Both the position numbers and the translations under genes were made by a program. DNA of 64,000 nucleotides, taken from contig CAVROT010000011.1 in NCBI GenBank assembly GCA_963722905.1, positions 1 to 64,000 of the forward strand, written 5' to 3'. This document shows positions 57,952-64,000 of this stretch, piece after piece; position 1 is the stretch's first letter, and each line of letters opens with the position of its first letter. The notes beneath the pieces are model-generated. The model saw only the letters and a program-made list of their open reading frames with translations, was not told the origin of the DNA and made no database searches. Source of the stretch: CAVROT01 sp963722905. Lineage in GTDB: Bacteria; Pseudomonadota; Alphaproteobacteria; Rhodobacterales; Rhodobacteraceae.

Positions 57952-57960
57952 GCGGGATGA
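57952..57960 (+). repeat. Right target-site duplication of the IS256 element
   Basis: GCGCGGGAT is identical to 56642-56650. Its last two bases are the start of the IS3 OrfB initiation codon (ATG at 57959), so removal of the IS256 insert and one copy restores the OrfA-OrfB junction. Confidence 0.9.
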
Positions 57961-59118
57961 TCGGGCGCGACCATCCGGACCTGTCGATTGCCAGGCGATG
58001 CGGACTGTTGTCGATTGCCCGATCGTCGTTTCATCATGCCCCGCGTGGCGCCGCAGGAGAAATCCGCGCTGATGTCCGATCGACGCGCAGTTTCCGAAGT
58101 CGCCGGTCTTCGGGGTCCGTCGGATGACCTGGAACCTGCGCAACGCAGGTCATGCGGTGAACGCAAAGCGCACCCGGCGACCGGTGCGTTTTATGGGGCT
58201 CATGCCAACCCAGCCGAAACCCGACACCGGTCGGCCGACGAAAGGGCACAAGACCTGCCCATACCCGCCGAGAGGGATGCGTGTGGATCGTCCGAACCAG
58301 GCCTGGTGTGTCGACATCGCCCATCTGCCAATGCGCAGGGGCTTTCCATATCCGGTGGCGATCATGGTTGGCATGCCCGGACGGTTCTGTCGTGGCGGAT
58401 GTCGGACGCCATAGAGGCCGATTTCTGCGTCGCGTCGCTGGACGAAGCGATCTGCCGCGTCGAACCGCCGGACATCATGAACAGCGATCAGGGCTCCCGG
58501 TTCACGTCGTCTGCCCGGACGGACCGCCTCCGTCGGTCAGGCATCCGCATCTCCTCGCCCCTGCATATTCACATGGACTGCCGGGGCAGCGGATGGACGG
58601 CAAGGGCCGCTACCCGGACACCATCGTCATCGAGCGCCTCCGGCGCACGCCGAGATACGGGTGCGTCAATCCGTATGCCCGCAAGACCCGGGTCGCAGGC
58701 CCGCAGAGGCGTCGATCGCCGGATCGACTTTCCCGACCGCCGCCCGCCGCAAAAAGGCCCTTGGCGGCAGACCGCCCGCGGTGCTCCTCCACGAGAAACG
58801 AAGTCATGCAACCCGGTCAGCAGGAGCAAGGAGAAGCCTGAAAAGCGCTGCATCCCGTCCATTGTATCGGGAGTAGCTCAGCCAGCGCCGGAGACTGCGT
58901 GCGTGACCTCACACATCTGCAGAGCACCCGCGCCCCACGTTGCAGCACTATAGATAAGACCGGTCATGCGAAGCGGCTCAGACCGGACCACCCAACAGGA
59001 GCGGGCTAAGGAACTTCTCCGGTCGATGGGTTCTCCGGAAATACAATGGCCGCAATTGTGTGCGATATTGCGACGGGTCCATCTTCTTGCGCGAAGCATC
59101 GTTTTAAACCGGGCGCGA

Positions 59119-59463
59119 TCAGGCGGGCGCACCGGGACTGGGCAGAACCTCGGCCAGATTCTCGTAAGCCCGTCCGGCAGCGACGATGCAGGTCAGCCCC
59201 GTCGCGCCGGTGACGATGATGGTCCAGCTACCGGTTTCGGTGTCGGCAAACGTCTCGACCACCTGGGCGGGACCGGCCATCCCTATGGATTGGCGAACCT
59301 CGGAGAACCGCGTGGACAGCTGTTCGACCATCTTGTCGCGGGGCGCGCATTTGTTGCCAGCCGGCGTGGGCTGCGGCAGCGGAGCTTCCTGGGCCTTCAA
59401 GGACAGTGCCGAAATGGCCATCGTCCCCAAGGTCAGCGTCAGTAGAAGAAGCGTGCGTGACAT
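59119..59463 (-). CDS. Small secreted protein of unknown function
   Basis: This is a 114-residue protein from the ATG at 59463, behind an AGGGAGA ribosome site. Residues 1-25 are a signal peptide (MSRTLLLLTLTLGTMAI, cleaved near LKAQ). The mature part has two cysteines (NKCAPRD and TCIVAAGRAY) that may form a disulphide, and reads MVEQLSTRFSEVRQSIGMAG in the middle. I recognise no named family, but the type is common in Rhodobacterales periplasms. The 238 bp between it and the IS elements on the left contain nothing identifiable. Confidence 0.78.
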   Translation of the reverse strand: MSRTLLLLTLTLGTMAISALSLKAQEAPLPQPTPAGNKCAPRDKMVEQLSTRFSEVRQSIGMAGPAQVVETFADTETGSWTIIVTGATGLTCIVAAGRAYENLAEVLPSPGAPA

Positions 59464-59916
59464 GGGCGTCTCCCTTTTTCTGGCGTCCGTTCGGCCATTC
59501 GGACCGCGGGTCCCGGATACGGATCCGGACAACACTTTGCATTCAGAGGCCGTCGATACGGAAACCTTGGCCAATAAGGACGAACATAGCGTTAATCGGC
59601 CGCACGCTCGCCACCGTTGGTACACCCGCCGCCCGGACATCGCCGCCGGGCCGCGTGATCTGCACAAGTATGCGGCAACACCGTCGGACCGGGGCGTTCG
59701 CCGGCCTCGTGGCGAATGGCGGGACCTCTATGAGGACCACGGCACCCGTCCGATCGTGACGCACGGGCAACAGATCGCGCGAAACCCGACGGGTCGACTC
59801 ACAAGCAGTGTTGCGGGGGGGACTCGCGGTCGGGCGACGGCGGTCTGAGCCGCGCGCCACGGTCGCGGGATCGCTCGCCAACGAGACCAGAGCCTCGTCG
59901 GCGCGCCGAATTCGGG
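59464..59916. other. Intergenic stretch between secreted protein and sat-cysC
   Basis: These 453 bp lie downstream of sat-cysC and upstream of the small secreted gene, both on the minus strand. No frame shows a family signature or a good start. It should hold the promoter of the secreted gene and the end of the sulfate-activation transcript; I see no clear hairpin. Confidence 0.45.
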
Positions 59917-61623
59917 TCAGGCGGCGATCAGACCCATCGATTCGAGCTTCAGAAGTACCTGGTGCGCGCAGTGGTCCACATCGACGCTTTCGGTCTCGAG
60001 CCGCAGCTCGGGGTTCTCGGGGACGTCGTAGGGGTCGGAGATGCCGGTGAACTCCTTGATCTTGCCCTCGCGTGCCAGCTTGTAGAGGCCCTTGCGGTCG
60101 CGACGCTCGCATTCCTCGATCGATGTCGCGACATGGACCTCGACGAAGGCACCGTAGCCCTCGATGTCCTCGCGGACTGCGCGGCGCGTGGCGGCGTAAG
60201 GCGCTATGGGCGCGCAGATCGCGATCCCGCCGTTCTTGGTGATCTCGGACGCCACATAGCCGATGCGGCGGATGTTAAGGTCACGGTGTTCCTTGCTGAA
60301 GCCCAACTCGGAGCTGAGATTCTTGCGCACCACGTCGCCGTCCAGAAGCGTCACGGGGCGTCCGCCCATTTCCATCAGCTTGACCATCAGCGCGTTGGCG
60401 ACGGTGGACTTTCCCGATCCCGAGAATCCGGTAAAAAGGACGGTGAAGCCCTGCTGCGCGCGGGGCGGACGCGTGCGGCGCAGTTCCTTCACGACCTCTG
60501 GGAACGAGAACCATTCGGGGATCTCCAGCCCTTCGGCCAACCGGCGCCGCAGCTCGGTGCCCGAGATATTCAGGACGGTGACATCGCCTTCGATCTCGTC
60601 CGCGGGCTCATATTGGGCGCGCTCCTGGACGTAGACCATGTGTTTGAAGTCGACCATCTCGATGCCCATCTCCGCCTCGTGCTCGCGGAAGAGGTCCTGC
60701 GCGTCGTAAGGGCCGTAGAAATCGTCGCCGGCGCTGTTCTTGCCGGGGCCCGCGTGATCGCGCCCCACAATGAAATGCGTCACACCGTGGTTCTTGCGGA
60801 TGAGGCCGTGCCAGACGGCCTCGCGTGGGCCGGCCATCCGCATGGCGAGATTCAGCAGGCTCATTGTGGTGGTTGCCGAGGGGTACTGGCCCAGCACCGC
60901 CTCGTAGCAACGGACACGGGTGAAGTGATCGACGTCGCCAGGCTTGGTCAGGCCGACCACGGGATGGATCAGCAGGTTGGCCTGCGCCTCCTTGGCGGCG
61001 CGGAACGTCAGCTCCTGATGGGCGCGATGGAGGGGGTTGCGGGTCTGGAACGCAACGACCTTTCGCCAGCCGAGCTTGCGGAAGTATGCACGCAGCTCGT
61101 TCGGGGTGTCGCGACGCGCCTTGAAATCGTAGTGCACCGGAGGCTGCAGACCGGTGACGGGACCGCCCAGATAGACCGGACCTGCAGTATTGTGCAGGTA
61201 GTTGACCGCCGGATGGGCGGAGTCGTCGGCACCGAAGACCTGTACGGCCTCGCGCGCCTTGTCGGGCGTCCACTTGTCGCCGATGGTCATTGTAGCGAGG
61301 ATCACACCCTCGGGGTCGCGCAGGGCGATGTCCTGGCCCGGTTCCAGCGTGTCTGCAAACTTTTGGGACACGTCCAGAGTGATCGGAATGGGCCAGAGCG
61401 ACCCGTCCGCCAGGCGCATTTTCTCGACAACGCCATCGTAGTCGGCCTGGTCGAGGAACCCGGTCAGCGGCCGGAAGCCGCCATTCATCAAAAGCTCAAG
61501 GTCGCACAGCTGGCGCGGCGTCAGGTCCCACGACGGCAGGTTTCCGGCATCGACCTTCAGCTTCTGTGCGCTCTCGTACGAGACGTAGAGCTCGGGCACG
61601 GGGGTAAGGTTCGGCAGGGCCAT
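59917..61623 (-). CDS. Bifunctional sulfate adenylyltransferase / adenylylsulfate kinase
   Basis: One 568-residue polypeptide makes APS and then PAPS from sulfate. The N-terminal ATP sulfurylase domain (about 1-385) shows FQTRNPLHRAHQELT and VGRDHAGPG. The C-terminal APS kinase domain (about 390-568) has the P-loop FTGFSGSGKST and LDGDVVRKNLSSELGFS. The fusion order Sat-CysC is known from several alphaproteobacteria. The start at 61623 (MALPNLTPVPELYV) excludes 27 unrelated residues. The product PAPS feeds cysteine synthesis and could also serve the sulfotransferase near 33.8 kb. Confidence 0.95.
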   Translation of the reverse strand: MALPNLTPVPELYVSYESAQKLKVDAGNLPSWDLTPRQLCDLELLMNGGFRPLTGFLDQADYDGVVEKMRLADGSLWPIPITLDVSQKFADTLEPGQDIALRDPEGVILATMTIGDKWTPDKAREAVQVFGADDSAHPAVNYLHNTAGPVYLGGPVTGLQPPVHYDFKARRDTPNELRAYFRKLGWRKVVAFQTRNPLHRAHQELTFRAAKEAQANLLIHPVVGLTKPGDVDHFTRVRCYEAVLGQYPSATTTMSLLNLAMRMAGPREAVWHGLIRKNHGVTHFIVGRDHAGPGKNSAGDDFYGPYDAQDLFREHEAEMGIEMVDFKHMVYVQERAQYEPADEIEGDVTVLNISGTELRRRLAEGLEIPEWFSFPEVVKELRRTRPPRAQQGFTVLFTGFSGSGKSTVANALMVKLMEMGGRPVTLLDGDVVRKNLSSELGFSKEHRDLNIRRIGYVASEITKNGGIAICAPIAPYAATRRAVREDIEGYGAFVEVHVATSIEECERRDRKGLYKLAREGKIKEFTGISDPYDVPENPELRLETESVDVDHCAHQVLLKLESMGLIAA

Positions 61624-61746
61624 AACGGGTCTTTCGCTGGTTGTGCTGCAGTGCGGCAATGGACGTTTCGGGCACCCGGTACAGCGACAGCCCGCCACGA
61701 TCAACCCGCCATACGATCCGTACGGTTAACGCCCGGTTGCCGCCGG

Positions 61747-62757
61747 CTATTCCGCAGCGTCAGCCTTGGCGCCCCAGCCCAGCGGCTCGGACATCTCCTT
61801 GCCTGCGTCGTCGCCGACGGCCGACAGGAATCGCTCGGCCTCCAGCGCGGCCATGCAGCCCATGCCGGCACTGGTGACGGCCTGCCGGTAGACGTGATCG
61901 GTCAGGTCGCCGGCGGCGAAGACCCCTTTAATGCCGGTCTGAGTGCTGCCCGGCCGGGTGACGACATAGCCACCGTGATGGGTTTCAAGCTGACCGTCGA
62001 AGAGCTGGCTGGCCGGCGCATGGCCGATGGCCACGAACACGCCTTTCACGGAAAGCTCAAGAAGCTCGCCGGTGTCGACATGGCGCAGCCGCACGCCCTC
62101 GACCCCGCGCGGATCGGTCGTGCCGGTCACTTCGTCGAGGGCGTGATTCCAGAGCACCTCGACCTTGGGGTGGTTGAGCAGGCGGTGCTGCAGGATCTTC
62201 TCGGCCCGCAGCTCGTCCCGTCGGTGGACCAGCGTCACCTTGCTGGCGAAGTTTGTGAGGAAGAGCGCTTCCTCGACTGCGGTATTGCCGCCGCCGATCA
62301 CGGCGACGTCCTGTCCGCGGTAGAAAAATCCGTCGCAGGTGGCGCAGGCGCTGACGCCGAACCCCTTGAACGCCTCCTCGCTGGGCAGTCCAAGCCATTT
62401 GGCCTGGGCGCCGGTCGCGAGGATCATCGCGTCGGCAAGGTAGACCGCGCCGCCATCAGTCTCGGCCCGGAACGGCCGCTGCGACAGGTCGACCGAGGTG
62501 ACGATGTCGCTGACCACCTCGGCGCCCGTGGCCCGCGCGTGCGCTTCCATCCGCACCATCAGGTCGGGACCCATCACCTGAGAGTCCCCCGGCCAGTTCT
62601 CGACATCGGTCGTGATCGTCAGCTGCCCGCCGGGCTGGAGACCCTGGATCAACACCGGATCCAGCATGGCGCGCGCGGCATAGACGGCAGCGGTATAGCC
62701 CGCAGGCCCCGATCCGACGATCAGGACCTTCACGCGGCGGGGGGCGGTGGCGGGCAT
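61747..62757 (-). CDS. trxB: Thioredoxin-disulfide reductase
   Basis: This is an NADPH-dependent flavoprotein that reduces thioredoxin in the cytoplasm. The 336 residues have the FAD motif IVGSGPAGYTAAVYAARA at residues 13-30, the redox-active CATC at residues 138-141, the NADPH motif VIGGGNTAVEEALFL and GVFAAGDLTDHVYRQ near the C-terminus. It is divergent from the Lrp/AsnC gene, with 248 bp between them. sat-cysC follows 123 bp downstream on the same strand, which fits the thioredoxin need of sulfate reduction. Confidence 0.95.
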   Translation of the reverse strand: MPATAPRRVKVLIVGSGPAGYTAAVYAARAMLDPVLIQGLQPGGQLTITTDVENWPGDSQVMGPDLMVRMEAHARATGAEVVSDIVTSVDLSQRPFRAETDGGAVYLADAMILATGAQAKWLGLPSEEAFKGFGVSACATCDGFFYRGQDVAVIGGGNTAVEEALFLTNFASKVTLVHRRDELRAEKILQHRLLNHPKVEVLWNHALDEVTGTTDPRGVEGVRLRHVDTGELLELSVKGVFVAIGHAPASQLFDGQLETHHGGYVVTRPGSTQTGIKGVFAAGDLTDHVYRQAVTSAGMGCMAALEAERFLSAVGDDAGKEMSEPLGWGAKADAAE

Positions 62758-63005
62758 GGGCGGTCTCCGTCGATCGGGCGGGCAGGGTGCCGATATAGGG
62801 CCACACGCGGACGGCGTGAAGCCCGCGCTCCGAGGCCGCCCCGAGACACCGGGAGCGACCGCCGTCGCGGCCGAAGTCGCCGCGTCGCCCGCCGGGTGAC
62901 GAAAGATTCTTGCGCAGCGGCGCCGTGCGGCATAGCTAGCCCACGATCCGCACCGGTCGGGGACTGCCCGAGCGTCCGGCCGGCGGGTGAAATGGCTGCG
63001 GGGGA

Positions 63006-63536
63006 ATGATGCCGGGACACAAGCTGGACGCCATCGACAGGGCGATCCTTTCCCACCTGCAGGACGACGGCCGTATGACCAACGTGGAACTTGCGCGCCG
63101 CGTCGGCATCTCGGCCCCGCCCTGCCTGCGCCGTGTCCGCACGCTGGAGGATTCGGGCTACCTGCTGGGCTACCACGCGCGGATCGACCCCCAGCGGCTG
63201 GGGTTCGACGTCCAGGTCTTCGCGATGGTCGGCCTGACCTCGCAGGCCGAGACGGACCTCAGGGCATTCGAGCAGCTGTGCCGCTCGTGGCCGCTGGTCC
63301 GCGAATGCCACATGCTGAACGGCGACATCGACTTCATTCTGAAGTGCGCGGCGCCCGACTTGGGTACGTTCCAGCGTTTCCTGACCGGGACCTTGCTCAC
63401 GACCCCCACCGTGGCCAGCGTGAAGACCTCGCTGGTGATCCGCGCCGCCAAGGATGCGCCCGGCGTACCGTTGGACTTCACGGCACCGCAGCAGGACGGC
63501 GACGCCGGCGTCCCCACGACCGAGGTCGGCGACTGA
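63006..63536 (+). CDS. Lrp/AsnC-family transcriptional regulator
   Basis: This is a 176-residue regulator. The N-terminal helix-turn-helix is LDAIDRAILSHLQDDGRMTN and VELARRVGISAPPCLRRVRT. A C-terminal ligand-binding (RAM) domain follows, with ECHMLNGDIDFILKC. Lrp proteins sense amino acids and control nearby metabolic genes. Two adjacent ATGs (63006 and 63009) are both possible starts, and GGGG lies just upstream. Its divergence from trxB makes trxB a candidate target. The last 20 residues are an atypical acidic tail. Confidence 0.9.
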   Translation: MMPGHKLDAIDRAILSHLQDDGRMTNVELARRVGISAPPCLRRVRTLEDSGYLLGYHARIDPQRLGFDVQVFAMVGLTSQAETDLRAFEQLCRSWPLVRECHMLNGDIDFILKCAAPDLGTFQRFLTGTLLTTPTVASVKTSLVIRAAKDAPGVPLDFTAPQQDGDAGVPTTEVGD

Positions 63537-63706
63537 GCCTTGCCGGACGCCGCCGCCGATGGCCGGTCGCCCTCCATCCGTCGGGATGCTGGCGATTTGC
63601 GGCGTCCCGGTGATGTCTGACGGGCCGCACGTCGCCGTTCTCTCTCCCCGAAGCACGTGACCGCATGCGTCGACGTCCTGCGCGGCGGACGGATGCGCGG
63701 CAGGCA

Positions 63707-64000
63707 CTATTCCACGCGAATGGTCGAGATCTGGCGTCCGTAATCGGCCTCGCGCCGGTGGGTGCTGCGGCGGTAGGAATAGAAGCTGTCGGCATCGGCG
63801 TAGGTGCAATGCCCGGTCCATGCGACATGGCCCAGCCCCATGCGGCGCAGGCGGTGCAGGCCGACGCCGGGCAGGTCCAGATACAGCCGGTCGCCCGTGC
63901 CGGGTGAGAAGAACCGCTCGTTGTCCGGGTCGTCGGCGACGAAGCGGTCGCGCAGTTCGGGCCCCACCTCGTAGGCGGCAGGCGAGATCGTGGGCCCGAT
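63707..64000 (-). CDS. Laccase-domain protein (YfiH/PgeF family), 5' end outside window
   Basis: Only the last 97 codons lie in the window; the frame is open to the edge at 64000. The visible part reads RFFSPGTGDRLYLDLPGVG followed by RRMGLGHVAWTGHCTYADADSFYSYRR and ends RQISTIRVE. This is the C-terminus of the multicopper-like YfiH family, which acts as a purine nucleoside phosphorylase/adenosine deaminase or peptidoglycan-editing factor. It converges on the Lrp gene with 170 bp between the stops. Confidence 0.85.
   Translation of the reverse strand: MGPTISPAAYEVGPELRDRFVADDPDNERFFSPGTGDRLYLDLPGVGLHRLRRMGLGHVAWTGHCTYADADSFYSYRRSTHRREADYGRQISTIRVE

Larger units (their letters stand above)
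56278..58880 (+). mobile_element. IS3-family element interrupted by an IS256 element
   Basis: OrfA pieces lie on the left (LARRFGVHRAMIRQW at 56390-56435, then LLEGASGVFGRGDRKVP at about 56490-56540). OrfB lies on the right and begins MIGRDHPDLSIARRCGLLSI at 57957, followed by MTWNLRNAGHAVNAKRTRR, RPNQAWCVDIAHLPMRRG and IMNSDQGSRFTS, in at least four frames. Candidate ends are TCAGGTACTCCC at 56278 and its diverged inverse ending at 58880. Subtracting the IS256 insert and its target duplication leaves about 1.29 kb, a normal IS3 length. OrfB retains DDE-like segments but is shattered, so the element is dead. The exact ends are tentative. Confidence 0.75.

Noticed and set aside
58869..58945. 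tRNA-like start GGGAGTAGCTCAGCC
   Set aside because: No anticodon arm, T-loop (GTTCGA) or pairing acceptor end follows within tRNA length; it overlaps the end of the IS3 element.
59962..63009. A 1,015-codon plus-strand frame across sat-cysC and trxB
   Set aside because: It spans two real genes on the other strand and their intergenic gap, with no recognisable domain.

Overview
The window reads as chromosomal DNA of a high-GC alphaproteobacterium, most likely a marine member of the Rhodobacterales (Roseobacter group). The grounds are the ybgC-tolQRAB-pal-cpoB-tilS-ftsH order, the fhs-folD pair, aerobic cobalamin genes under a B12 riboswitch, a fused ATP sulfurylase/APS kinase and an RTX protein. 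No rRNA, tRNA or CRISPR array was recognised.

Layout. 0.1-5.1 kb: a polyamine ABC importer (potABCD) facing an acetylpolyamine amidohydrolase. 5.2-8.0 kb: a glycosidase-like RTX protein on the minus strand, split by a frameshift. 8.8-20.2 kb: a membrane coiled-coil protein, a hypothetical gene, then the Tol-Pal envelope cluster, tilS and ftsH, closed by a strong terminator. 20.3-24.9 kb: a MOSC protein, folD and fhs (one-carbon metabolism), a hotdog thioesterase and a PdeM-like phosphoesterase. 25.0-32.3 kb: cobalamin and cobalt genes (cobO, a GFA protein, cobN, cobW, hupE) downstream of a B12 riboswitch. 32.5-36.6 kb: a valine-degradation operon (acyl-CoA dehydrogenase, 3-hydroxyisobutyryl-CoA hydrolase, mmsB) that contains a PAPS-type sulfotransferase gene.

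36.6-58.9 kb looks like an acquired island. Its left edge is about 3 kb of decayed IS3 copies in both orientations, followed by a low-GC patch. Its core is a 14.4-kb reading frame for a roughly 4,800-residue secreted-type mosaic protein. That protein carries cadherin/Ig-like repeats, at least eight carbohydrate-binding-like modules, a malectin-like domain, a sugar-dehydrogenase-like beta-propeller, two DUF4114-like modules and Ca-binding loops. Its amino-terminal 600 bp is broken by three frameshifts. The right edge is a nest of insertion sequences: an IS256-family element with a perfect 9-bp target duplication lies inside an IS3 element, which appears to lie inside an IS110 remnant beside an IS21 remnant.

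59.1-64 kb returns to core genes: a small secreted protein, sulfate adenylyltransferase/APS kinase, thioredoxin reductase, an Lrp/AsnC regulator and the edge of a laccase-domain (YfiH) gene.

The genes that plausibly work together are polyamine import with deacetylation; Tol-Pal; fhs with folD; cobalt uptake with CobW, CobN and CobO; and PAPS synthesis with the PAPS-using sulfotransferase. The most unusual items are the giant modular protein with its fractured start, the nested insertion sequences, a sharp base-composition break inside tolA, and a small gene lying antisense inside the B12-regulated cluster.
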